From the NCBI GenBank assembly GCA_037384645.1, contig JARRNT010000019.1:1-57823 (forward strand): a DNA stretch of 57,823 bases, read 5' to 3'. This DNA is from RI-92 sp037384645. GTDB taxonomy: Bacteria > Pseudomonadota > Gammaproteobacteria > UBA6429 > Thiohalophilaceae. The notes beneath the pieces were generated by a model, which saw only the letters and a list, made by a program, of their open reading frames with translations, ran no database searches and was not told the DNA's origin. Made by a program: the position numbers and the translations under genes. Positions 8,366-16,597 of the stretch are shown here, one piece after another (the first letter of the stretch is position 1; each line of letters opens with the position of its first letter).

Positions 8366-9754
8366 ATGAATGAGCAAACCAGTAAACCCTGGGCCGGCCG
8401 CTTCAACGAGCCCACGGACGCCTTCGTCGAGGCCTTCACCGCCTCGGTCGGTTTCGACCGCCGCATGTACAAACAGGACATCGCCGGCTCTATCGCCCAT
8501 GCCACTATGCTGGCCAAGGTTGGGGTACTGAGCCAGGCCGAATGCAAACTCATTGTTGACGGCCTCAAGGCGATCGAAGTGGATATCGATAACGGTCAGT
8601 TTAACTGGTCGGTGGCACTCGAAGATGTTCACATGAACATCGAGGCCCGCCTGACCGATCGCATCGGGGTAGTCGGCAAGAAACTACACACCGGCCGTTC
8701 GCGCAACGACCAGGTTGCCACTGATATTCGCCTGTACCTGCGCGACGAAATCGACCTGATTCACGCAGAACTTCGGCGCTTGCAAAGCGCGTTGCTGGAT
8801 CTGGCCGCCACCCATGCCGAGACTATCCTGCCGGGTTTTACCCATTTACAAACCGCACAACCCGTTACGTTCGGTCATCACCTGCTGGCCTGGTTCGAGA
8901 TGTTACAGCGTGATCGCGAACGCCTGGTGGATTGCCGCAAGCGGGTCAACGTCATGCCCCTCGGCGCTGCCGCCCTGGCCGGGACAACCTATCCCATCGA
9001 TCGGGAGGAAACGGCCAAATTGCTGGGCTTTGCCGCGATCAGCGAAAACTCCCTGGATGCCGTCAGCGATCGGGACTTCGCCATTGAATTTACCGCAGAC
9101 GCGGCCCTGATGTTAATGCACATGTCGCGCTTTGCTGAAGAGCTGATCCTGTGGAGCGCTGCCCAATTCGGCTTTATCGAGCTGGGCGAGGGTTTTTGTA
9201 CCGGCTCTTCGATCATGCCGCAAAAGAAAAACCCGGACGTGCCCGAACTGATTCGCGGTAAAAGCGGGCGCATCTTCGGCCACCTGATGGGGCTGCTGAC
9301 CCTGATGAAAGGCCAGCCACTGGCCTATAACAAGGACAACCAGGAAGACAAGGAACCGCTGTTTGATACCATCGATAACCTCAAGGGCAGCCTGCGGGTG
9401 TTCGCCGACATGGTGCCCAATATCCAGGTGAATAAAGAACGCATGTATCAGGCCGCCAAACAGGGCTTCGCTACCGCCACCGATCTGGCGGATTACCTGG
9501 TGCGCAAGGGCGTGGCCTTTCGCGATGCCCACGAAATTGTCGGCCAGGCCGTGCGCCATGGCATCAGCAACAATAAAGATTTGTCGGAAATGAGCCTGGA
9601 TGAATTACAGCAATTCTCAAAAGAGATCGACGCGGATGTATTTGAAGTCCTGTCGCTGGAAGGCTCGGTGGCGGCCCGCAATCATCTGGGTGGCACGGCA
9701 CCGCAACAGGTGAAGGCCGCGATCGAACGGGCACGCCAGCGCCTGCAGACGTAG
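8366..9754 (+). CDS. argH: Argininosuccinate lyase
   Basis: 462 residues, full length. Splits argininosuccinate into arginine and fumarate, the last step of arginine synthesis, as a cytoplasmic homotetramer. The fumarase/aspartase-superfamily signature GSSIMPQKKNPDVPE is present, with the catalytic serine in its flexible loop, as are WGGRF-like start residues (KPWAGRFNEPTD), TGRSRNDQVATD and the second catalytic region GFTHLQTAQPVTFGHH. Divergent from algZ across a 90-base gap that contains TTAACA at 8313-8318 and an AT-rich TTATATATA block as a weak promoter candidate. Confidence 0.96.
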   Translation: MNEQTSKPWAGRFNEPTDAFVEAFTASVGFDRRMYKQDIAGSIAHATMLAKVGVLSQAECKLIVDGLKAIEVDIDNGQFNWSVALEDVHMNIEARLTDRIGVVGKKLHTGRSRNDQVATDIRLYLRDEIDLIHAELRRLQSALLDLAATHAETILPGFTHLQTAQPVTFGHHLLAWFEMLQRDRERLVDCRKRVNVMPLGAAALAGTTYPIDREETAKLLGFAAISENSLDAVSDRDFAIEFTADAALMLMHMSRFAEELILWSAAQFGFIELGEGFCTGSSIMPQKKNPDVPELIRGKSGRIFGHLMGLLTLMKGQPLAYNKDNQEDKEPLFDTIDNLKGSLRVFADMVPNIQVNKERMYQAAKQGFATATDLADYLVRKGVAFRDAHEIVGQAVRHGISNNKDLSEMSLDELQQFSKEIDADVFEVLSLEGSVAARNHLGGTAPQQVKAAIERARQRLQT

Positions 9755-9763
9755 TCTGTCTGT

Positions 9764-12439
9764 TCACAATTGTGTGCTTAACCACATCACGCCCGGGTCA
9801 TCCTGACGCATCTGCACACTGAAACCCAGGACCCTGGCCATGTCCAGCATGGGCCGGTTATCACTCAGGACTTCGCCCTCCATGGTTTGCAGGCCGCGCG
9901 CCCTGGCCACGGCCATGAGCTGGCGTAACAATTGTGAGCCGATGCCCTTTTTGGTCCATTCATCCGCGACCACGATAGCGAATTCACAACTGGTGGCATC
10001 GGGGTTGGTGATATAACGTGCCACCGCGATTTCGATTTCCTTTTCACCCTGTTGCAACACGGCAATCAGGGCCATCTCACGGTCGTAATCGATCTGGGTA
10101 AAGCGCACCAGCATTTCCGGCGTCAATTCCTGCAAGGCGCGCATGAAACGAAAGTATTTGGATTGTGCCGACAGCCGGGCGATAAAGGCGGTTTCGATAT
10201 CAGCGTCTTCCGGGCGGATCGGACGACTGACCACGTCGGTACCGTCCGCCAGCTGCCAATGCGTGGTGTAACGCACCGGATACGGATGGATTGCCATGTG
10301 GGCATAGCTATCCAGGCCACTGCTGTACGGATCGACAACAATACGCGCATCCAGCACCACGGCACCATCCTCATTGACAACAAATGGATTGATGTCCAGT
10401 TCGCGGATCTGCGGCAACTCGCAGACCATTTCCGAGAGCCGGCGCAACAACTGAATGATCGCCTGGCGATCAACCGGCGGCTGATTGCGGAATTGAAGTA
10501 ACAGGCGCGATACACGCGTCTGGCTGATCATGTTATCGATGATCAAGGTATTTAACGGTGGCAGGGCCGTGGCACGATCACGTACGAACTCCAGCATGGT
10601 GCCACCGGCCCCGAAAGTGATCACCGGACCGAACACCGGATCGCGCACTACGCCCGCCATCAGTTCACGTCCGTGTGGTTTGTGGTACATGGTTTCGACG
10701 GTTACCCCATCGAGTTTTGCTTGCGGCCGCAGACGCTGCACGCCATCAAGTAATTCGCGGAAGCTACTGCGAACAGCCTGGGCATTGGTAATATTCAGAC
10801 GCACGCCGTCCACATCGGTCTTGTGTGCAATATCCGGCGAGTTGATCTTCATCGCGACAGGAAAGCCCAGTGATTCCGCGGCAACCAGGGCTTCATTGGC
10901 TGTTCGACACACGCTGACCGGCATGACCGGGATCGCAAATGCTGACAGGACAGCATTGGCTTCACTGCGACTGAGCAGATGACGTTGCTCACTCAGGGCC
11001 ACGTCAATAATCATACGTGCGCCTTCAATGTCCGGTTCGCTGTTATGTCGCAATGGTCCCGGCACCTGCAGCAATAATTGCTGGTTGCGGTAATACGCAA
11101 CCAGATAAGCAAAGGCTTCCACTGCACTTTCCGGGGTGGTAAAACCGGGGATCTTATGTTGCGCAAACAGCTGGCGCGCCGTCTCCACCTGGGCCTGGCC
11201 CATCCAGCAGGTCAGCATGGTTTTGCGTGGTGGCAATTCGATGTCGATGATCTGTTGTGCCACCGTCTCGGGATGGGTCATGGCCTGGGGTGTCAGCAAG
11301 ACCAGCACACCATCGACCCCGGGATCGTGCAGACAAAGCTGCACCGCTGCACGATAGCGTGCCGGCGGCGCATCACCAAGCACGTCCACGGGATTCGCGA
11401 CGGTCCAGTGCGCCGGCATCACGGCCCGTAGCTGCTCGCGGGTTTGCGGCGTGAGCTCGGCCAGCTCAATCCCCAGGTCGAGGGCGCGATCAGTGGCCAT
11501 GATTCCCGGCCCCCCGCCATTGGTAACGATGGCCAGGCGATTACCGTTGACGCGATGCTGATTTGCCAGCAGCTGGGCAATGGCAAACAATTCATTAACA
11601 TCATGCACACGCACGGCGCCGGCACGCTGTAACGCGGCATCGAACACATCGTTGGAGCCCACCAGTGAACCGGTATGCGACAGCGCCGCCTGGGCACTGG
11701 CCTGGTGTCGTCCGACTTTCAACACCACGACCGGTTTCATACGCGCAGCACTGCGCAGACCGCTCATGAAGCCGCGTGCATCCCGAACACCTTCGACATA
11801 CAACAGGATACCCCTGGTCTCCGGGTCCAGTGCCAGGTAATCCAGCATGCTGCCAAAATCGATATCCGCTGCATCACCCAGTGAGATCACTGCGGAAAAT
11901 CCGATGTTGCGCTGCTCTGCCCAATCCAGAACCGCGGTACACAGGGCGCCGGATTGCGAGATCAAGGCCAGGTTGCCGCGGCGCGCACGATTGTTACTGA
12001 AGGTGGCGTTCAAACTGGCCCTGGGTCGAATCAGTCCAAGGCAATTGGGCCCCAGCAGGCGGATATTGTACTGACGCGCCTGTTGCAGCAACGCCTGCTG
12101 CAAGGCGTTGGGTTCGCCGTCTTCACTAAAGCCGGCAGACAGGATGACCGCGGCGCGCACGTTGTGCTCGCCGCATTGATGCAGGATCTCCGGTACCGTG
12201 GCGGCAGGCGTCCCGATTACGGCCATGTCTACCGGCCCCGGCACCGCGGCAATATCCGGATAACAACTTACTTCACCGAGCCGGGAGTATTTGGGATTCA
12301 CCGGGTAAACCGGTCCGGCAAACCCGTCTCTCAGCAGGTTGCGATATACCTGCCCAGCCACCGAATCCGCCAGCTCGCTGGCGCCGAAGACCGCAACGGA
12401 CTGCGGCATAAACAGGTGTTCAAGATAGTGCGGCCCCAT
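9764..12439 (-). CDS. PatZ-like fusion of ADP-forming acyl-CoA synthetase and GNAT acetyltransferase
   Basis: 891 residues. Order: CoA-binding Rossmann domain (about 8-130, SVAVFGASELADSVAG), succinyl-CoA-ligase-like domain (150-290), flavodoxin-like domain (300-450), ATP-grasp domain (about 480-690, FPVAMKINSPDIAHKTDVDGV, ITFGAGGTMLEF) and a C-terminal GNAT domain (about 720-890, with ADEWTKKGIGSQLLRQLM as the acetyl-CoA pyrophosphate loop). Proteins of this layout (Pat/PatZ, also YfiQ) acetylate lysines of acetyl-CoA synthetase and other enzymes; the first domains sense acetyl-CoA. The segment LSHTGSLVGS keeps a histidine at the position used for phosphotransfer in true ADP-forming synthetases. 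It diverges from a deacetylase-family gene. Confidence 0.85.
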   Translation of the reverse strand: MGPHYLEHLFMPQSVAVFGASELADSVAGQVYRNLLRDGFAGPVYPVNPKYSRLGEVSCYPDIAAVPGPVDMAVIGTPAATVPEILHQCGEHNVRAAVILSAGFSEDGEPNALQQALLQQARQYNIRLLGPNCLGLIRPRASLNATFSNNRARRGNLALISQSGALCTAVLDWAEQRNIGFSAVISLGDAADIDFGSMLDYLALDPETRGILLYVEGVRDARGFMSGLRSAARMKPVVVLKVGRHQASAQAALSHTGSLVGSNDVFDAALQRAGAVRVHDVNELFAIAQLLANQHRVNGNRLAIVTNGGGPGIMATDRALDLGIELAELTPQTREQLRAVMPAHWTVANPVDVLGDAPPARYRAAVQLCLHDPGVDGVLVLLTPQAMTHPETVAQQIIDIELPPRKTMLTCWMGQAQVETARQLFAQHKIPGFTTPESAVEAFAYLVAYYRNQQLLLQVPGPLRHNSEPDIEGARMIIDVALSEQRHLLSRSEANAVLSAFAIPVMPVSVCRTANEALVAAESLGFPVAMKINSPDIAHKTDVDGVRLNITNAQAVRSSFRELLDGVQRLRPQAKLDGVTVETMYHKPHGRELMAGVVRDPVFGPVITFGAGGTMLEFVRDRATALPPLNTLIIDNMISQTRVSRLLLQFRNQPPVDRQAIIQLLRRLSEMVCELPQIRELDINPFVVNEDGAVVLDARIVVDPYSSGLDSYAHMAIHPYPVRYTTHWQLADGTDVVSRPIRPEDADIETAFIARLSAQSKYFRFMRALQELTPEMLVRFTQIDYDREMALIAVLQQGEKEIEIAVARYITNPDATSCEFAIVVADEWTKKGIGSQLLRQLMAVARARGLQTMEGEVLSDNRPMLDMARVLGFSVQMRQDDPGVMWLSTQL

Positions 12440-12499
12440 GCTTCACCTTTACGCTTTACGCATATTCCCATTATGCAAGGCATGAATTAAGGTAGCATC

Positions 12500-13417
12500 A
12501 TGCCTGTTGCGTTCATATCACATCCCGATTGCCTGTTACATGACATGGGACAATGGCATCCGGAAAGTCCCGCGCGCCTGCACGCGATATCCGACCAGTT
12601 GATCGCCAGCGGCCTGGACCTGAGCCTGCGCCACTATGAGGCTCCATTGGCCAGTCGCGAACAACTCTGCCTGGCGCACAGCGCGACCTATGTTGATGAG
12701 GTGTTTGCCACGGCGCCACAACACGGCATGCGCATGCTGGATATGGATACCAGTATGAACCCGCACAGTCTGCGTGCGGCAAGGCGCGCCGCCGGTGCCG
12801 GTATCCTGGCCGTGGATTTGATCCAGCAGGGAAAGATTGATGCCGCTTTTTGCAGCGTTCGCCCGCCTGGACACCATGCCGAACACGACCGTGCCATGGG
12901 CTTTTGTATCTTTAACAATGTCGCCGTGGCAGCAGCGTATGCCCTTTCGCAATATCAGCTGGAGCGCATGGCGATTGTCGATTTTGACGTACACCACGGT
13001 AATGGCACCGAAGATATCTTTCAGAACGAACCCCGCGTGTTGTTTTGCTCCAGCTTTCAACACCCGTTTTATCCGCACTGCGGGGCAGAAACTCAAAACC
13101 CGCACATCGTGAATGTCCCGTTGGCCGCCGGCAGCAAGGGTGATGAATTCCGGGCAGCAGTCAGCCAACACTGGTTGCCGGCCCTGCATGCCCATCGCCC
13201 GCAACTGGTGTTAGTCTCGGCAGGATTTGACGCTCACCGCGAGGACGATATGGCCGGCCTCGGTCTGGTGGAAGACGATTACGCCTGGGTCACGAGCCAG
13301 ATTCACGAGCTCGCTCAAGAATACAGCCATGGTCATATCGTCTCCATGCTGGAAGGCGGTTACGCCCTTTCCGCCCTCGGGCGCAGTGTTGTGGCCCACA
13401 TCAAGGCCTTGTTATAA
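12500..13417 (+). CDS. Histone deacetylase-family protein (acetoin utilisation/AcuC-like amidohydrolase)
   Basis: 305 residues with the arginase/deacetylase fold. The active-site landmarks are complete: RPPGHHAEHDRAMGFC (tandem histidines of the charge relay), IVDFDVHHGNGTEDIF (zinc-binding Asp and His) and LVSAGFDAHREDDMAGL (second zinc Asp). Bacterial members remove acetyl groups from lysine or from small amides such as acetylpolyamines; the substrate cannot be read from sequence. Its divergent placement, 60 bases from a PatZ-like acetyltransferase, suggests the two adjust the same acetylation state. A convincing ribosome site was not seen, but the ATG at 12500 matches the family's MPVAFISHPDCL start. 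Confidence 0.87.
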   Translation: MPVAFISHPDCLLHDMGQWHPESPARLHAISDQLIASGLDLSLRHYEAPLASREQLCLAHSATYVDEVFATAPQHGMRMLDMDTSMNPHSLRAARRAAGAGILAVDLIQQGKIDAAFCSVRPPGHHAEHDRAMGFCIFNNVAVAAAYALSQYQLERMAIVDFDVHHGNGTEDIFQNEPRVLFCSSFQHPFYPHCGAETQNPHIVNVPLAAGSKGDEFRAAVSQHWLPALHAHRPQLVLVSAGFDAHREDDMAGLGLVEDDYAWVTSQIHELAQEYSHGHIVSMLEGGYALSALGRSVVAHIKALL

Positions 13418-13500
13418 ATTGAGCGAGGAAAGTTTATTCACCTGTACTTACGCTACACTTTAGCTGTCGGCTAAGCCCTTTACATTACCACGAGGCCATC

Positions 13501-13926
13501 ATGTTCAAACTTCATGTACTTATCGCAAGCCTGCTTTTACTGGCACTGACGAACGTCCACGCAGCTGACGATACCCGGCAACTGGTAAAAATGCCGGAAA
13601 TGATGCAACAGCACTTGCTTGGCAATATGCGCGACCACTTGCAAACACTCAACCAGATCCTGATCGACATGGGCAATGGCAAACTGGGCAAGGCTGGCGA
13701 TCTTGCCGAAGCCCGACTGGGCATGAGTTCACTGCCACTGCATGGTGCCAGCCACATGGCGCAGTTCATGCCTGCTGGCATGCAACAGGCAGGAACGGCT
13801 ATGCACCACGCGGCCAGTCGCTTTGCCCTGAAGGCCCAGGAAGGCGATTTGCTCGCGGCATATAAAGCGCTTTCACATGTCACCTCAAGTTGCGTTGCCT
13901 GTCATGCAGGCTATCGCATTCACTAA
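13501..13926 (+). CDS. Small exported cytochrome c-type protein with a C-terminal heme site
   Basis: 141 residues. A signal peptide (LHVLIASLLLLALTNVHA) precedes a helical domain rich in Met and His. The single heme-binding motif CVACH sits eight residues from the C-terminus (SSCVACHAGYRIH), the arrangement typical of cytochrome c' and of cytochrome c-556-like four-helix proteins. A periplasmic location with covalent heme is therefore expected. Function is not known; c'-type cytochromes bind NO and CO. It has its own terminator at 13929-13958. Confidence 0.72.
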   Translation: MFKLHVLIASLLLLALTNVHAADDTRQLVKMPEMMQQHLLGNMRDHLQTLNQILIDMGNGKLGKAGDLAEARLGMSSLPLHGASHMAQFMPAGMQQAGTAMHHAASRFALKAQEGDLLAAYKALSHVTSSCVACHAGYRIH

Positions 13927-13928
13927 CA

Positions 13929-13958
13929 AAAACGCCCGTCATAAGACGGGCGTTTTTT
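13929..13958. terminator. Rho-independent terminator, usable in both directions
   Basis: ACGCCCGTC and GACGGGCGT form a nine-pair stem around ATAA, with A4 on the left and T6 on the right. It ends the cytochrome gene and can also end the leftward PAS/GGDEF gene whose stop lies 20 bases away only if transcription came from the right past 13979. Confidence 0.85.
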
Positions 13959-13978
13959 AGCGAAAACCAGAAAACCAG

Positions 13979-14815
13979 TTAACCTGCCATGCGTTGGCCC
14001 TGCTCATCGTCAAGCATATGCCGCGCGCGCTGCATCAGCATGCCGACATCATCGCCTTTTCGCCATTGCGCCATGCCAAACTCCAGTTGCATGTGCATGC
14101 TGCCATCGTCAACATCAGGTAAGGGTATTTTACTCACATGCTCCTGCACTTTTTCGCGCAACTCCCGGGTCACCTCTTCACTGGTTTCCGGCAATATAAA
14201 CAGGAACTCGGTTTTGTCCAGGCGACCAATGACATCGGCCCAGCGCATTTGATCGTTGAGGGTCTGGCTTACGCTGACCAGCAATCTGTCGGCATTTTCG
14301 TTACCGTGGTGGCGGATGTATTCCAGCAGGTTGGCGATACGCATGATCATGACCGACACCGTATTGCCATAGCGACGGCTGCGTGAGGCCTGTTGTTCCA
14401 GATTCTGGAACAGCGCGCGCCGGTTAAGCATGCCGGTGACCGGGTCGTGCGGATTTAATTCAGCCACGCGGGTCTTGAGATTTTCCCGGTCTTGAATCAG
14501 CCCCTGCAACTCGGTCACGTCAGTACAATATTGCAGCGTGTAATCTTCCAGCTGCACACTCATACAGGCCAGCCAGTAGGCGTCTCGCCGGTTGGTTGCA
14601 TCCAGGTATGTATGCCCCTGCTTGAACAAACTCTGTAAATCGTGCGGTAAGGATGAAATCGCCGCTCCGGTCAGCTGCTCGCGGGGCAGGGTGGTGATTC
14701 GAACAAAACTGTCATTGACCCAGACAATCGTGTTGTCCTTGTCCACCATGGCCAGGGCGGCCGGCAGGGACTCCAGAAATTCCTGGACCAGTTCAGGCTT
14801 GATATGGTCGAGCAT
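13979..14815 (-). CDS. PAS domain plus degenerate GGDEF domain protein
   Basis: 278 residues. A PAS-type sensor covers about 8-110 (ALAMVDKDNTIVWVNDSFV) and a GGDEF-fold domain about 120-270 (DPVTGMLNRRALFQNLEQQ, SVMIMRIANLLEYIRHHG). Diguanylate cyclases carry GG(D/E)EF on the central hairpin after RxG; here the segment reads VIGRLDKTEFLFILPE, so both glycines and the first acid are replaced and only the last Glu-Phe remains. The DxLT/DxxTGLxNR start of the domain is kept. The protein should not make cyclic di-GMP, but may bind GTP or the nucleotide, or act through protein contacts. The domain has no EAL partner nearby. Confidence 0.78.
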   Translation of the reverse strand: MLDHIKPELVQEFLESLPAALAMVDKDNTIVWVNDSFVRITTLPREQLTGAAISSLPHDLQSLFKQGHTYLDATNRRDAYWLACMSVQLEDYTLQYCTDVTELQGLIQDRENLKTRVAELNPHDPVTGMLNRRALFQNLEQQASRSRRYGNTVSVMIMRIANLLEYIRHHGNENADRLLVSVSQTLNDQMRWADVIGRLDKTEFLFILPETSEEVTRELREKVQEHVSKIPLPDVDDGSMHMQLEFGMAQWRKGDDVGMLMQRARHMLDDEQGQRMAG

Positions 14816-15070
14816 GCGCTGTGTTTCCTCATGCAGTTAAAGTGTGAATGGGGCAAATTGCTTGCCGATTTTTGCAGGGGGCAGTACTCACTATAGACTG
14901 ATTTTATGTAATTGCATCCGCTCGCAACCCGGATATTTAGTAAAACAACTAAAAATCAATAACTTAATATATAACAATCGTTAACAAACAAAACCTGAGC
15001 GACCTGCCTGCAGGGGGATAACCTTATTTTTTAAAGTTCAAAGCCGGCTGGCGATAACGTTCTTGCATGA
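14816..15070. other. AT-rich intergenic stretch before the cyclase remnant
   Basis: No open frame, tRNA-like fold or convincing promoter was seen. The middle part (about 14930-15000) is very AT-rich, with TAATATATAAC. It presumably held the upstream part or promoter of the decayed gene at 15071-15573. Confidence 0.4.
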
Positions 15071-15573
15071 CAAGGCAGGCTGAAACCACAGAAACCTGTC
15101 ATTGATTCGGACTCTATCCGGTCTGGTGACTTGTACTACCTGACTTCGAGAATCAATATGGACAGTTTGCCTGATGACATCAGGCGTAAACGCTATGTTC
15201 ACAGCCGTGACAGTATCAACTTTGGCGGACTGAACAAGATCCTCGCGGAGGAATTTTATGGCACCACGCTATGGCTGTTATTAGGTAGGTGTTAATTCTC
15301 CATCTGCAGTTACTGTTTGATCGTGCAGCGGAAGATATTGTGTTTACAGTGTATTGCATTGATCGTGAATACACCACGGCAGAGCATGACGACTCACTCT
15401 ATCAACACGTAGCTCAATATATTCTGCTACACCGGCAACAGGAAGATTTTTATCCAATCTATATTACCGATATTGATTTGTCGAAAACCCTGCCTGGGGA
15501 CGAGTATGCCTATGTGCAAACGGTGTACTAGCTCCAGCACAAACGCCATTTCGCATGCAGACTTCAGCAATAA
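15071..15573 (+). pseudogene. Remnant of a class I adenylate cyclase-like gene (frameshift, internal loss, in-frame stop)
   Basis: Two reading-frame pieces abut here. The first (open from 15071 to the stop at 15293-15295) contains RDSINFGGLNKILAEEFYGT, which resembles the E. coli CyaA segment around LGGLSSLSAEEYFGASLW. The second, in another frame, starts near 15287 and contains LYQHVAQYILLHR and FYPIYITDIDLSKTLPGDE, ending AYVQTVY at a TAG (15529-15531). The same frame continues past the TAG as LQHKRHFACRLQQ to a TAA at 15571-15573, so the TAG looks like a nonsense mutation. Neither piece has a ribosome site or a start fit for a protein. The first piece is a recognisable match from memory; assigning the second to the same gene is an inference. 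Confidence 0.5.
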
Positions 15574-15656
15574 CTCGATTTCAACTAGAACCAACTTGTC
15601 ATCGACAGCAACAACGTGCTGTAATCCTGACGAGTTAATAGCAGTTGCTGTCCAGC

Positions 15657-16250
15657 ATGAAACCCTTTGCCGAATCCAGTGAACAGAACAAATCCGTGAT
15701 CCTGCCGATCTTGCGCGAGGAATTTGCCAATGCGCACAGCGTACTTGAAATCGGCAGCGGCACCGGCCAGCATGCCGTGTTTTTTGCCGGTGAATTACCG
15801 CATTTGCAGTGGTATGCCAGCGATGTTGCAGACAATCTGCCGGGCATCAGCTTATGGCTGGGCGAATATACCGGCTCGAATTTGCATGGCCCACTGTCAC
15901 TGGATGTCACGCAACCTGAGTGGCCGCTACAATCGGCTACCGCGGCATTCAGTGCAAACACGGCGCATATCATGCACTGGCATATGGTGCAGGCGATGTT
16001 CGCTGGGATCGGCCGGGTATTGTCCGCGGGTGGCCGCTTTTGCCTGTATGGACCTTTTAATTACCACGGTCAGTTTACCAGCGACAGCAATGCCCGCTTT
16101 AATGACTGGCTCAAGGCCCGCGATCCCGGCAGCGGCATCCGCGATCTCGATGACCTGATAACGCTGGCCGCCGCAGCCGATTTGCAACTGGTTCGCGACC
16201 ATGAAATGCCGGTAAATAATCGCATCCTGGTCTGGGAGAAGGCCGACTGA
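15657..16250 (+). CDS. DUF938-family SAM-dependent methyltransferase-like protein
   Basis: 197 residues from the ATG at 15657 (MKPFAESSEQNKSVIL, the usual DUF938 start); a TTG four codons earlier is less likely. The SAM-binding motif I is VLEIGSGTGQHAVFFA, and YASDVADNLPGI and FCLYGPFNYHGQFTS are family signatures. Substrate unknown. DUF938 proteins are widespread in proteobacteria and often sit alone, as here. The first gene after the cyclase remnant, and it does not appear to have been damaged. Confidence 0.82.
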   Translation: MKPFAESSEQNKSVILPILREEFANAHSVLEIGSGTGQHAVFFAGELPHLQWYASDVADNLPGISLWLGEYTGSNLHGPLSLDVTQPEWPLQSATAAFSANTAHIMHWHMVQAMFAGIGRVLSAGGRFCLYGPFNYHGQFTSDSNARFNDWLKARDPGSGIRDLDDLITLAAAADLQLVRDHEMPVNNRILVWEKAD

Positions 16251-16267
16251 AGACCGATCGGCGGGCA

Positions 16268-16297
16268 GAAAAAAAGCCGACCTGCTGGTCGGCTTGT
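16268..16297 (-). terminator. Hairpin with a T-run on the minus strand
   Basis: AAGCCGACC and GGTCGGCTT pair across TGCT at 16274-16295. Read on the minus strand it is followed by seven T, so it is a good terminator for leftward transcripts from the propeller operon; on the plus strand the tract after it is poor, but it can still close the DUF938 gene 20 bases away. Confidence 0.6.
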
Positions 16298-16523
16298 AAA
16301 ATTATCAGGCAAATTGCCCGATCTATTTCGGCTAGACTTCCAAACCCGTACTTTCACATGACGAAGTGTCCGTAAAAGTCCGAGAAAGCACGCCTTTACT
16401 TACAATTATCATGCCGACATTAAATAAGGAAAGAAAATCAATTAGTTATCGATAAATCGCCAATATCGCTTTATCCCGACTGTTAAAATTACCGACGCCT
16501 GATCCTGAGACAGCAATTTAATC

Positions 16524-16541
16524 ACTTACTAATCAGTAAGT
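16524..16541. repeat. Inverted repeat ACTTACT-AATC-AGTAAGT
   Basis: Seven-base arms are perfectly complementary around a four-base centre. The shape and the TTACT/AGTAA arms recall operators of TetR-type repressors, but no regulator is encoded beside it and it lies downstream of the leftward propeller gene, so a role is speculative. Confidence 0.35.
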
Positions 16542-16597
16542 TATAGAAATCTGGTTTCTGGCAAAATCTTACCCAGCTGTCTGTAAAATTTTACAAT

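Larger units (their letters stand above)
16251..16597. other. Gene-free 347-base intergenic region
   Basis: Contains the hairpin near 16270-16297 and an inverted repeat at 16524-16541. I saw no open frame or structured RNA in the rest, which is AT-rich. Confidence 0.4.

Noticed and set aside
8276..8632. Upstream extension of algZ
   Set aside because: It runs antisense into argH, and the family start with membrane helices begins at 8275.
12536..13204. 222-codon minus-strand frame opposite the deacetylase gene
   Set aside because: Antisense shadow without any recognisable domain.
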